Source: Phaeoceros laevis
Lineage: Eukaryota; Anthocerotophyta; Anthocerotopsida; Notothyladales
NCBI GenBank assembly: GCA_049999765.1
Contig: JBNGIQ010009283.1
Location: 236,282 to 300,281, forward strand
Reading direction: 5' to 3'
DNA length: 64,000 nt
Shown here: piece by piece, positions 1 to 10,565 of the stretch
Position numbering within the stretch: position 1 is the first letter of the stretch
Layout: each line of letters opens with the position of its first letter
Position numbers and translations under genes: made by a program
Notes under the pieces: generated by a model
Databases searched by the model: none
The model's input: only the letters and a program-made list of their open reading frames with translations
What the model was told of the DNA's origin: nothing

Positions 1-114
1 CCTTTTGCATACCCCTGTGGTGGCCTCCCCATTTGCCCTCGCATACCCTGATGTGACTACCCCGAGTTGTGATGAGCGCAGTCTCCACCTCGTTTTTGCT
101 TGCCCCGGGGAAAA

Positions 115-950
115 ACTGGCCGTGGGGGCCTGGAAGATTGTGACAGGCCACGAGGGCCCTGAAAGTTGGAACCGCCAGGCCATGAGGGCCCTGAAAGCTG
201 AAACCGCCACGAGGGACCTGAAAACTGGAAGACGGCTCTCTCGCCATGGGGGCCCGAAGATACCAATCCCGCTGTGAGCCGTGAAGGCCAGTAAGACTGT
301 CCCAGGCCATGGAGGCCCTGAAAGCTGAAGCCGCCTCTCTGGACATGAGGGCCCTGGGAGCTTGAGACCACCTCTCTGGCCATGAGGGCTTCACGTGCGG
401 AGCTGCTCACATTTTTGGAGCTTCTGGGGCTGCTCACATTCTTGGCCCAGAAAACTGCCTTGATTCACTGTGGCCGTGAGGGCCGGTAAACCATTCCTGT
501 GGCAGTGAGGGGCCCGGGAAGATCGCCTTGTGGCAGAGAGGGCCACCAAAAAACTGCTCGTGGCCGTGAGCGCCCTGTAACACTGGCCGTGAGGGCCTCG
601 GAACACTGAGCTCGGCTGTGAGGGCCCCAAAAGCTGCCTCTCTGGCCGTGAGGGCCCGGAAAACTGAACTCCTCGGGAGGCCCAGAAAAATGCCCAGAAA
701 AATGCCTATGCCGTGAGGGCGCCGAAGAACATTGCCATGTTGGTCATGACTCATGAGGGCCTCAAAATCCCTCGGGAGGCTGCCGAGAGGGCCCAGAAGA
801 CTGCCTCAGCGGTGAAGGCCCCGAAGAACTGCTGTGATGGCCCCGGGAAGCTGCCTCTCTGGCCAGGAGGGCCCCGAAACCCCCGTCTCTCTGGCCGTGA
901 GGGTCCCGGAAAGCTGCCTGACTGGCCATGAGGGCCCCAAAATCAATGTG
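115..950. repeat. Degenerate ~30-bp GC-rich minisatellite
   Basis: About two dozen imperfect copies of a unit with the core GGCCRTGAGGGCCC followed by GAAARCTG lie head to tail, for example near 148, 178, 306, 340, 562, 586, 642, 862, 892 and 923. Spacing is mostly 24-35 bp and longer where copies have decayed. The copies create open frames on both strands rich in Gly/Pro/Arg, which I read as repeat shadows and not genes. The array ends about 400 bp before the Twinkle start codon. Confidence 0.8.
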
Positions 951-1212
951 GCCTGGCTCCCAAGACCATGGCCCTGCTGGCTGTACTGCTGCGGCTGGGA
1001 GTGGTCGTGGCACGAATGGCAGAAACTGCTTAGATGACCAGAGCTGCCCCTCTAACGTGCAAGTGACAGGCTTCCTAAACAGGGAGGCAATCGACGAACA
1101 CGATGTCAAGGAGCAGAACCAATTCAGGGTGCAGAACCAAAAACGGTGTCAGGGAGCAGAACGATCACAGCAGAAGCATCACAAATCAGTTTTCCAGGCG
1201 AGGCCGCTGGCG

Positions 1213-1332
1213 ATGGCGTTGGCAGCTGCGGTAGAGATGGCGATTGCGGTGTCGGCGATGGCGGCTGCGGCAGCAAACCCTAAGGCCGGAGTTGTAAACC
1301 GTTGGGAACACTTAGGTCAATTGGGCGCTTGA
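1213..1332 (+). other. Short upstream ORF in the leader of the Twinkle gene
   Basis: An ATG at 1213 opens a 39-codon frame rich in Ala, ending at the TGA just before 1333, about 40 bp upstream of the Twinkle ATG. It could be a translated uORF if transcription starts upstream of 1213, or simply a GC-rich leader. No homology is recognised. Confidence 0.25.
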
Positions 1333-1373
1333 CCCTAATGATGCCGGCAGAAACGTAAGGGCTGGGGAGTGGC

Positions 1374-3467
1374 ATGGTGGTGGCCGGTCAACTTGTGGCT
1401 GGCTATGGTAGCCGTGGAGGCAAGGTCTGGGCAAAATCTCTTGTATCTCGGAGGCGTAGCCTCTGGCATTCCAATTTGGTCGCGGGAGCTGCGGCACTAC
1501 GTCCCAGTCCTTTGAATCGTGGCGCCTTTTCTAGCTTACCGGGAATTGGCAGAGCTGGAGACAGTGGCTCGCAGCTGCGGGTAGGGCGTGGCCGACAGCT
1601 GGTTGATCCTCGAACTCGCCCTGGGCGAACGAATGAGCTAGTGAGTTCCTTGGAGTCTGTTCAAGTCTTCGCATATAATGTTGTAGCGCAACGGGTGGAG
1701 GAAACTGGCGTAAGAGTCCCGTCTTACGAGCGAGGGGACCAACAGACTCTGTGCCCCCGCTGCCATGGCGGGAGCACCAGAGAATTGCGTTCGTCTGTCG
1801 CCGTGGAGACGGCTGTTTGGATTTGTTGTCGGGGATCATGCAGCTGGGGCCGGAGTACAGCAGCAGCAGCTCCTCGGGGCAAGGCAGCTTCTATCCAATC
1901 CATGTCAGCAGCAGGTCTGGTGGAGACCTTGGAGAAGGAAGAAAGGGATGCAAGTGATAGTTTGCTTGGGGATGTTATGCTAGGACCGCTCTCTGAGCTT
2001 ATTGTACGGTACTTCAGGGCTCGAGGAATCTCTGAGCAGACTTTGCAGCGAACAGGTGTATTGCAATCTGAGGATGCCATTGCGTTCGTCTACAAGCATG
2101 GGGATGGTAAAATGGCTAATTGCAAATTCCGTGATGGTATTAAACGGTTTTGGGAGGCCGAGGGTGGACAAAAAGTTTTCTATGGCCTGGACCTGCTGGA
2201 TAAAGATGCCAAGCAGATTGTCATTGTGGAAGGCGAGATTGATAAGCTGTCTATGGACGAAGCAGGCATCCGTAATTGCCTGAGTGTTCCGGATGGAGCA
2301 CCACTTGGAGCTCTGAAAGCAAACGTTTCCCTGCCTTCACCAAAAGGGGATGACAAGTATGCCTACCTGTGGAACTGTCAGGAATATTTTGAGAAAGCAA
2401 CTCGGATTATCCTTGCCACTGACGGCGATGGGCCCGGGCATGCCCTCGCTGACGAGCTTGCACGCCGCTTTGGTCGGGAGCGTTGCTGGCGGGTGAAGTG
2501 GCCTGTATCAGGAGATACTGAGAAGTGCAACGATGCAAATGATGTGCTGAGAAGACTTGGGAAGGATGCTCTTTGCCAGGTCGTCAAGCAAGCAGAGATG
2601 TATCCCATCCGTGGACTGTTCCGGTACTCTCAGTTTTCAGAAGAGATTGACGATTACTACCACTTGCGGTTGGGTGACGAGAGGGGCATATCAACAGGTT
2701 GGCGCAGCCTGGATGAGATCTACAGGGTAGTGCCCGGAGAGCTCACTGTTGTCACTGGGGTGCCAAATTCAGGGAAAAGTGAATGGATCGATGCCCTCCT
2801 GTGTAACCTCAATCGCCAGAAGCAGTGGTCCTTTGCCCTTTGCTCTATGGAGAACAAGGTAAGAGAGCACGCAAGAAAGCTCTTGGAGAAGCATTTGAGG
2901 AAACCATTTTTTGATGCCCCGTACGCAAACTCTGTACCTAGAATGACTCCGCTGGATTTAGCAGGAGGCCAGAAGTGGTTGAATGACAGCTTTTACCCCA
3001 TCAGATGCGAGGATGAGGAGCTGCCTTCGGTTGACTGGGTGTTGAACCTTGCCAAAGCGGCTGTGATGAGGCATGGTATTCGTGGCCTGGTCATTGACCC
3101 ATACAACGAGCTTGACCATCAGCGCCCTAGCAACCAGACTGAAACCGAGTACGTGAGCCAGTTGCTCACCAAGATCAAGCGGTTTGCCCAACACCATGAT
3201 TGCCATGTCTGGTTTGTTGCACATCCCAAGCAGCTGGCAGCTTGGCGTGGTGCAGCTCCTGGCCTGTATGATATAGCTGGCAGTGCCCATTTCGTGAACA
3301 AGTGTGACAACGGTGTTGTAATCCACCGGAACCGTGATCCGGATGCTGGTCCGTTGGACCGGGTTCAGGTTCTTGTGAAGAAGGTTCGAAACAAAGCTGC
3401 CGGTACCATTGGTGAGGCCTTCTTGACCTATGACAGGACAACTGGCCAGTACAAGGACTCACTCTGA
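1374..3467 (+). CDS. TWINKLE: Twinkle-type organellar DNA primase-helicase, single exon
   Basis: A T7 gp4-like primase-helicase of 697 residues, close to the length of plant Twinkle (about 700), expected to prime and unwind DNA in mitochondria and/or plastids. Residues 1-70 are rich in Arg/Ser/Gly with almost no acidic residues, like an organelle targeting sequence. A zinc-binding module follows (C127, C130, with C151/C152 and C156). The TOPRIM primase domain shows VEGE at 285-288 and DGDGPG at 350-355. The RecA/DnaB-like helicase domain has Walker A GVPNSGKS at 462-469, Walker B ending in D575 and the motif VWFVAHPKQL near 612-621. Retention of Cys residues and TOPRIM acids suggests primase activity is kept, as in plant rather than animal Twinkle. 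The reading frame is unbroken with no intron, unusual beside the intron-rich genes here. The start is the first ATG giving a targeting peptide. Confidence 0.92.
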   Translation: MVVAGQLVAGYGSRGGKVWAKSLVSRRRSLWHSNLVAGAAALRPSPLNRGAFSSLPGIGRAGDSGSQLRVGRGRQLVDPRTRPGRTNELVSSLESVQVFAYNVVAQRVEETGVRVPSYERGDQQTLCPRCHGGSTRELRSSVAVETAVWICCRGSCSWGRSTAAAAPRGKAASIQSMSAAGLVETLEKEERDASDSLLGDVMLGPLSELIVRYFRARGISEQTLQRTGVLQSEDAIAFVYKHGDGKMANCKFRDGIKRFWEAEGGQKVFYGLDLLDKDAKQIVIVEGEIDKLSMDEAGIRNCLSVPDGAPLGALKANVSLPSPKGDDKYAYLWNCQEYFEKATRIILATDGDGPGHALADELARRFGRERCWRVKWPVSGDTEKCNDANDVLRRLGKDALCQVVKQAEMYPIRGLFRYSQFSEEIDDYYHLRLGDERGISTGWRSLDEIYRVVPGELTVVTGVPNSGKSEWIDALLCNLNRQKQWSFALCSMENKVREHARKLLEKHLRKPFFDAPYANSVPRMTPLDLAGGQKWLNDSFYPIRCEDEELPSVDWVLNLAKAAVMRHGIRGLVIDPYNELDHQRPSNQTETEYVSQLLTKIKRFAQHHDCHVWFVAHPKQLAAWRGAAPGLYDIAGSAHFVNKCDNGVVIHRNRDPDAGPLDRVQVLVKKVRNKAAGTIGEAFLTYDRTTGQYKDSL

Positions 3468-5003
3468 AGAAAGTCGCACGGCTTACCTATCGGCCCCAAA
3501 TTTTTAGTAGGGGCTGTAGGTCCATTTTTGTTCATATTAGATTTGTAATTAGGCGTTCACTTTTTCTTCCACAGCGCCACACATCTGGAAGAACGGAAAG
3601 CAAGGACGAGGAGATGATTTAATGATTCCGCAAGCCTTGTTTCTCACGGGACTGAGGGCCGGCTATCAAAAATCCAACACCAAGGCAAGTCGGCAAGCCT
3701 CATGTTCCAGTCCCCAGCCTGTTGCTGGATGCGGTGTACTGACGAAAAGAATGTTTCAATGCCTTCGTCTTGGAGTTTCCCGAGATGACCACCGACAGCC
3801 TTGAGAGTCGAGACCCATTAGACTAGTATAAGAGATAGAAAGAGGTGGTCCTCCACACTCACGATGATTGTAATTCTATACCTTTGTCTCCACGTGACTA
3901 AGTCAAACTATGGCCAGCTTGGCTGGGGTAGCAGAACAAATTGCTCGTTCACAGCCAGCATGCATAACAAGGAATACAAAGTACGGTGAACCTCGGCTAG
4001 GAAAGAGTTGTCACGCACCTACAGTGGCAGGTTGCGAAAGACAAGGCGATCTTAACGTTTACCTGGGCATTTGAAGGAATGGTCCCTTTATTCCTGACAC
4101 CATAGCATTCATGAGGCTCCAGCCAGTGGGAGTTTCACAAACCATCCCCAGGTTACATATCAACGGTCTCACTTGGAAGGAGTGATTTTACATGGTACAT
4201 AGTTGTCTACCCGAAACTCATGCTTAGACACTTGACCTGTTATCAAACAATAGCCATATATATATGGCTTTCACTGGAGGAATCGGGCTGTGGAAGCACG
4301 CATAGATGTTGAAGTCCTCCATTGCCGCCACCTCTTACAATAAAACGCTTGGTCAAGTATGAAATAAGCAATGCAACGGCTAGTTTCTACTGAGTCTACT
4401 CCTGCAAAACTTCTGGCTAGATTTAATAACGGACCAAAAAACTGCCCTTCTTCTGAAGCCTTGAATCTTAATTAATTCCTACAAAAGCCTATATATGATC
4501 GATTGCGAAATTAACAACTCGTGCAAATACCCTCGAGGGCTGGTGCATATTTGATTCCCCATGGATCAGCACCCGCTGAGCGCCTTGCAGGTCCGGTTCA
4601 TGGCGGGAATGAGAAAGGATACCGGTACGCTAGGATGAGCGGATGAGCTCGTGTCTTTCGGCTCTCCCCCAGCTTCAGCACTCCGTCGCCATCAGGTGCT
4701 GAGTCGGACAGCAGGAGGCTTTACGACAAGTGTATCTACAGCAGTTACTGGGCGGAAGCTGCTTTTCCCTGGTTAAGCTTAGCAATTAACAGTCAGCTGC
4801 GATTGCTTGCATGGATGTCGAGGGATGAAAAGAGTGGGGTCACCAAGTAGCTAGTGATGTACCTACCTAGGCTTTTGGTCCTGGCCCATGCATTGCGGTT
4901 CCCGACACCTGATGTCCGGTATTCATATGTGCAGGTTTTATAGATCTGTACCAGTGGGCAAAAGCGCTAGCGGGCTTGCAAATTCCACCAAATACAATAT
5001 CCG
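3468..5003. other. Intergenic, no gene seen
   Basis: The first ~150 bp after the Twinkle stop are AT-rich and probably its 3' UTR. The remainder has no open frame with recognisable protein character and no repeat structure that I could see. Confidence 0.5.
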
Positions 5004-5726
5004 ATGGCTCCCAAAACACCTGCAGAAGCTCCCGAATCCCGTGCTGAGCAAGCTGTGATTGACATTCCTGGTAATGCACAAACTAACCTAGAGACTAGTA
5101 CCCCTGCTTTCTTTGGGGATGATCCAAGTTACCAGAGATATGCCTTCTACTTGCAAGACAGAATATCTAATCCGCTCGCTTTTGCAGATTTGGAAGACAC
5201 GGTGCCCTGTACATGTGGCATCTATACCAGAGAAGGCTGTTCGGAGACCCCACTTCCTGTATCAGCAGCCCCTTATCTTGTGCTGGTAGACAAAGTGGAA
5301 TTGAGTTTTCCGCAAGACAGTTCCCTGAAACCCACCAGCAAACGGTCGCAGCAGCGGCAGAAGAAAGTCACGGCGCGAGCCTGGACCGTGAACTACCCCA
5401 TCATCCAACCGGCCTCCAGATGTATAGGTCCTGGATTGTTATCTGGTAGAGAAACAACCGCAAGAAGCTTGAGCGCGCCACTATTCAAGGAACCAAATAG
5501 TGAAGAGGCCAGCTACGGCACCTTCCTGACCGAGGCAGAGCTTAACAGGGTGCAAGTCCATGCTGTAAGCGCCGACTCAAAGCTGATCATGTTCACGGCG
5601 CATCCAAGTACTCGCACTCCCGCGTACGTGCACATTTTGAGAGCTGTGGCACTGCTAGGAGGCTCGGCAATCCTTGTGGCACTGTTGGTCTTCATCGTTC
5701 TCAAGTTGGGTGCAAGCTTAAGTTAA
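5004..5726 (+). CDS. Unrecognised 240-residue protein with a C-terminal membrane segment
   Basis: An unbroken ATG-initiated frame of 240 codons. Residues 1-200 are mostly hydrophilic, with a basic Gln/Lys/Arg stretch near 112-122 and a few Cys (C69, C71, C79, C140). Residues about 211-234 form one strongly hydrophobic helix (ALLGG...ALLVFIVLKL) followed by only six residues, the layout of a tail-anchored or single-pass C-terminal membrane protein. No signal peptide is evident. I recognise no family. The hydrophobic tail and length argue for a real gene, but it could also be one exon of a larger gene or a chance frame. It stands alone between Twinkle and a repeat-rich region on the same strand. 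Confidence 0.5.
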   Translation: MAPKTPAEAPESRAEQAVIDIPGNAQTNLETSTPAFFGDDPSYQRYAFYLQDRISNPLAFADLEDTVPCTCGIYTREGCSETPLPVSAAPYLVLVDKVELSFPQDSSLKPTSKRSQQRQKKVTARAWTVNYPIIQPASRCIGPGLLSGRETTARSLSAPLFKEPNSEEASYGTFLTEAELNRVQVHAVSADSKLIMFTAHPSTRTPAYVHILRAVALLGGSAILVALLVFIVLKLGASLS

Positions 5727-6752
5727 AGGGCGTCTAGAGTACTTTTTAGTCATCGGAGCGAGCTCGGATGAGGCTGGTCTTACCTCTACTAATGTGGAAA
5801 CCTGTGAAGCTTAAGGTGACATTTGGTAGCTAGTCTTGGAAGGGACATCAGTAGCTTCCTTCCAAGTTCCACCCAGTTATACTATTAGACTAAGTCTAGC
5901 ATTGGACGCTACTGTTCTTTGTTTACCAGGACCACGCAGGTCCCACCAACCACTTGTAAACCTTGTGAGAGCATGTTGGAGTTGTAAACCTTGTGAGTGC
6001 ATGTTACTATTAAGTGAAAGTTTGTTGCTAAGTGAAAGTTTTTCAGCTATGATTATGATAGCATACATAGACGGGCTTCCGTGAATGCTGCTTATAGATG
6101 TCCATTAACAAGGTTTAAATGGTCTTGTGGTATAGGATACATGCTTTATATCCAGCAGCGAGTTTGTCCCGCTCCTACTTAATGACATAGCAATTTGGTA
6201 TAGGGTTGAGCACTTTAAGCCCTTACGCAGGTAAGAGAGAGGGAAAGAGAGATATTTTTACGAACTCAGCCACTGCATCCTAGGGGCAGCACGGCACTAC
6301 GAGCGGTGCACCAATAGGAAATTGATGTTATAGCAGAAAAACATACCAATAAGTTAGGGCCAACTCACGACATTATGTTTGAGCAAACTTATGACATTAT
6401 GTTTGAGCAACAATCTTCTCCTTGTTCTGAGCACATGTTATACACCAAGTACAAACACAACGTAAATGTCCAGAATGAATGTCAAAACAATGTCGAGAAG
6501 TGATGCGAGCTCATATATTTCTTTACATCAGTCTTCTTCTTTGCAGGATAGTCTTTAAATACCGCAAGCACTAGAAATAAGCCTCCGTCCCTCCATAGTC
6601 AATCTTCCAGAAAGGTAGAAAAGGTAGAATAGTGAAAGACAATGCTCATCAAATATAGAACTAGCTTGGTCTCTTTCAAATTGGGAGAGTGGAAGGGAGT
6701 AGAACACATCGAGGAGATCCATACGGATTTCCTTGATACAGGCTTTTTCAGG
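5727..6752. other. Intergenic, no gene seen
   Basis: AT-rich sequence with short simple direct repeats, for example TTATGACATTATGTTTGAGCAA-like copies around 6367-6411 and a doubled AAGTGAAAGTTT near 6013-6040. No coding potential is recognised. Confidence 0.5.
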
Positions 6753-7034
6753 ATCAAAGAAGCCATCAGCTAAGGATCTATAATATTCAATTGTTGGCCA
6801 TAACGTATTTTTCAAGTAGAACATGAGCATGTTTCAGTTTTCAGTTATTAAAGAAGCCTTCAGCTGAGGAAATACAATATTCAGTTGTTGGATATAGTAT
6901 ATGTTTCAAGTAAACCACGAGCATATTTCAGTTCTTGGTGATCAAAGAAGCCATTACCTAAGGATCTACAATATTCAGTTATTAGACACAGCGTATTGTT
7001 CAAGGAGAACATGAGCATATTTCAGTCGCAGATA
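6753..7034. repeat. 94-bp tandem repeat, three copies
   Basis: Three diverged copies begin at 6753, 6847 and 6941, each opening with ATYAAAGAAGCC and ending near GAGCATATTTCAG. The period is 94 bp between both starts. The array ends abruptly near 7034. Confidence 0.8.
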
Positions 7035-7309
7035 GGGTAGGGCGCACAAAATCCATGTGATGCTTGTCATGAATTAACTTGATTGAGACTGCATTCCAAA
7101 AATTTCATATTTTGTGTCATCTGGATTGCTCGATTAGTGATGGAAGATGTTTTCGATAGCAACCAGTCTAATTAGCATTGACCACATTTTCCAGTGGCAA
7201 GGGTGTATGTGTGAGATTTTCTTGCAGATTTGGTAACAATCGATAATTCATGGACTATCTCAAAATTTCTAAGGGAGTGAATGGGCGCTTGGTGCAGAGT
7301 TTGCAGACC

Positions 7310-7362
7310 CCATGTGATCAACCACTTTTTTTTTTTAGTGAGGACCATGTGATCAACCACTT
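7310..7362. mobile_element. Tiny retro-insertion bounded by an 18-bp target duplication
   Basis: The 18-bp sequence CCATGTGATCAACCACTT occurs at 7310-7327 and again at 7345-7362. Between them lie about 17 bp that are mostly T followed by AGTGAGGA. Read on the minus strand this is a few bases plus a poly-A tail, as expected for an extremely 5'-truncated non-LTR insertion. A simple slippage duplication is the alternative. Confidence 0.45.
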
Positions 7363-7464
7363 GACAAGTTGCATGTACCAGATCTTGTGAGAATTCATAG
7401 TGGACTCGGCATCATGTGTGGACATCCTTAGTGGTCCGCCCACTTTTGCTCGCCAATTGCTCTA

Positions 7465-7650
7465 ACTAAACTCTTATAGATTTAGATCTGGGCGCTTTCT
7501 CGTCTAGCCGCTCGCGTGTTATCTTCCGGCCAGACAGTGGAAAAAAGATCTACCTTGACTAAACTCTTATAGATTTAGATCTGGGCGATGTTTGTCTGGC
7601 CGCTCGCGTGTTATCTGCTGGCCAAACACTAGAAAAAAGGTCCACCATAG
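7465..7650. repeat. 93-bp tandem duplication
   Basis: Two copies, 7465-7557 and 7558-7650, both begin ACTAAACTCTTATAGATTTA and both contain CCGCTCGCGTGTTATCT. They differ by a modest number of substitutions. Confidence 0.8.
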
Positions 7651-7654
7651 TTCA

Positions 7655-8270
7655 CCCATCTAGGCACAAATAAGGATGATATTGACAATGGCTTGTAACC
7701 ATGTGAATAGCTCTACCTTTGCCTGCTTTTATTGCATGGCATGGTGGCCTAACCTTTTTGAGCTCTATCCTCTTCCACATGGGTGCAGAAGTTTGTTGGC
7801 CTTCACAAAAACTATCCCTCATTCCAATGGGGTACTCTACTGCTCTAATGTCTGTTCCCAAACATGACAATGTGTGTTCTCTTAAGACTTTCTGTAAAGG
7901 AGTTGTCGTTACTAAAACCTCTCAAAACACCAAGCTGCCATTAATACTGTAGCCTTTTAGCTGAGATATGAAGTAGGGCAATATCATCAACATATAGCAG
8001 CAAGTGTACAAACCAAAGGCTTGGAGGTATGGGATCCCTATCATGGAGGTTATCAAAATCCTCTTGAATGCATTGCATGTCGCAAAGAAAAGAGTTGGAC
8101 TCAAGGGACAACCTTGCTTGCTTGAAAGGGCAGCCATTTGTTTTGGATAAGAAACTCCTGGAAACGCATGTATATGGTTTACTTTTGAAATCTATTCTCT
8201 TCCTTGAGAAGATTCCTTGTTTCCTAGTAGCTGAGGTTGAAGTGAAGACCTTGGCTTCCTTGTCATAGTA
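7655..8270 (-). pseudogene. Decayed LINE-type reverse transcriptase fragment
   Basis: On the minus strand the frame from about 8137 contains KQGCPLSPTLF, the non-LTR reverse transcriptase signature before the catalytic motif. About 40 residues later, near 7990, a different frame reads YVDDIALL, the YxDD catalytic motif, so a frameshift lies between them. Further downstream (7.65-7.9 kb) scattered frames resemble the region after the palm domain. No intact frame, endonuclease domain or ends are visible, so this is a dead internal fragment. Confidence 0.6.
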
Positions 8271-9880
8271 TCCGCATTCATTGTTGTCACTTTAGGGTTC
8301 ATTTCAGCACCGGCAAATTTCCTCGTAGCCTGGAAACCGGCTTGGGTGACCGGCTTTCGGCGGCCGCTCGAGGAAGTTAGCTAAACTAGACCTGGTTCTA
8401 AGTGGTCAAGACAGGCGGTTAGTTGAGGCGTCAGGTGGACCCATGGGGTGCCCTAAAAACTCGTACATACGCCATGTTGGAAATGGGAATTGCAATTAAT
8501 CCTTGGAATCTATGATATTTGTGAGTTGATTCCAGTGTTGCATAACATGCATATGCTCCGTCGCTAATGCACAAGACGGCTTTCCTACATTCGATGCCAC
8601 GCTGCCGCCACCTACTCGTCGCAGATGTCGACGCATGTACATAACAGTGGCATGGCCCATGTGCGGAACACGGCGACGAGTAGGTTCTGGCCACACGGCA
8701 TTGGTGTCGAATAGGACATACGGGATGATGCCACAGAACACTAGCCCAGGCTAAAGGAGGAGGCCGGCGGTGGTGCCTGATGCCGGACAACCGTGCGCTT
8801 TCCCTTTTCATGTGTGGGGACCGGTACATGCAGGTAGGTGGACGAGGACCCCCCTTGGTTTATGCATCATAGCCTTCATAAGTTCATAGAGGTGACCTGA
8901 AATGAGACGAGCGGGGGCCTGACCTGGCCTTGGCCACTTAACTTATTATTTTACGCAAGTCGATCACTTCCGTAGCACGGGCGGACGCGGACTCCCACGA
9001 TGTAACAGACTACTCATTCATTCTCTCTGGGACTATCTGGATGCATTGCTTTAGGGTTCCCTCGTTCCCGTGAGAATTCTCGACTTTTTTGCATCTCTCT
9101 CGCATCGGTTCGTGGCGGGCTAGCCGGCTACAGAATTACGTGATAGTCTGGATGTCAGACATATCCGACTGCGACTAGACTCACTAGATATGCCATGTCT
9201 CTCCTCACCACCAGAACCGCCAGCTTCTATGCCCATTGGATTTGATTGTCGCGGCTAGTCTAGACTCTAGACCAGGTAAGTCTAGTCTAGTCCAGATAGA
9301 AAGAAGAGACGAAGGGGCTTGTGGCGGTGTACGGTTTTGAGTGGCCTAGGAAAGATCCCATTTGGTTCTGCAACACCACCCATCAACGAACAGCAACAAT
9401 CTCGCGGCAGCCTCATTGGGCCACGTGCCCCCTTGCACTGTTTTGGGCTTTAGCACACTCCGCAACACGCAAGCAGCAGGCAGGCAGTGCAGGCTTCAGC
9501 GCGTGGGCCGGGCGAGGCCCGGCCGGGGGCGGAGGGCACCGTCTCGTCGGGAGCATTGATTACCACTTTCAACGCAATCCTAGTCATCCATCCGAGCGCG
9601 TTGCCATTTGTGTGCCATATTAATAATTAGTGGTAATAATAAGTTGAGAGAGAGCCAGTCAGGCGGCGTGGGGGTAAAGGCAATCTTGGTGTGTATGTCA
9701 CTTTTGCTGCCTTGCCTTGCTTGCCTTCTTCCTCCTCCTCTTGTGAACAGTACTGAAGAAGGAGGTTATCTCTGCCTAGTGCATATGTTACAGTACTGTA
9801 TGTTGAAAGCGAGGGGAAAAAAAGTATCACATGATTTGGATGATGGCAACCGACCAACAACAGCCATCGATCTCTTTCTT
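8271..9880. other. Intergenic, no gene seen
   Basis: Mixed sequence with open frames on both strands that do not look like protein. Several CTAGTCTAGAC-type short palindromic strings occur around 9253-9297. Nothing else is supported. Confidence 0.4.
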
Positions 9881-9882
9881 TC

Positions 9883-10160
9883 TTTCCTCCCTCCCTCCCT
9901 CCCTCCCTCCCTGCCTGCCTGCCTGCCTGCCCTCCTCCCTCCCTTCCTTCCCTCTTTCTTCCCTTGTGAATGTGCATGATGAGTGATGAGTGACGCTCGC
10001 CCGCCCGCCCGTCCATCCGTCCGTCCTTTCTTGATGACGCGCTCCATTGGCTCCCAAAAGCCCCCCAGTGCAAAAACAACAGCAGCGATCCACTAAAATA
10101 CGCCTGGTACTCTCTCCCCTCCCTCCTCTGCCTCTCTCTAAACTTCTTTCTGCCTCCCTC
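9883..10160. repeat. CT-rich simple repeats upstream of the PHD gene
   Basis: Runs of CCCT, CCTG and CCGT/CCGC tetranucleotides occupy about 9885-9955 and 10000-10030, with a further CT-rich block near 10105-10160. They lie 400-700 bp before the PHD start codon and probably fall in its promoter or 5' UTR. They produce long Gly/Arg/Glu-rich frames on the minus strand that are artefacts. Confidence 0.75.
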
Positions 10161-10565
10161 CTGCCATTTCCGGACCCTTCTTATTTCCCCCCACTCCCTC
10201 AGGAGCAGGAGTAGCACAGGAGCAGAACAGGAGCAGCAAGTAGCTTGAAAGAGCGGTTGCACTCGCCATAGCCAGCACCGGCCGAGCGGGCCGGTCTCAT
10301 CATCAATCACACCATTGCTTGCATGTGTGCCGCTTGCTTGCCTTGCAGCATGCTGCGAGAGAGGGAAGGCAGGTGAGTCTCTTGAAAGCCTCGGATTTTG
10401 CACTCCCAAGGAAGTCCTGCGCAGTGAGTAGCTTGCCCCAGCTCCCGACATGAGCGGCGGCGGTGGCTGCCGCGTCGGTGATCCCACGTGATGTGAAGGA
10501 GTGCGCGGGAGCACTGCACTCAACTGCAGGGGAGGGGAGGGCAGGGCAGAGCATTGCCCGCGGCC

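Noticed and set aside
57-1109. Several minus- and plus-strand open frames in the first kilobase
   Set aside because: They are by-products of the GC-rich minisatellite; the protein sequences are repetitive and have no family character.
8431-8829. A 132-codon minus-strand frame
   Set aside because: No motif, odd composition and heavily overlapped by frames on the other strand.
9627-10523. A 298-codon minus-strand frame
   Set aside because: It runs through CCCT-type simple repeats, giving poly-Arg/Gly/Glu stretches, and does not begin at a convincing start.
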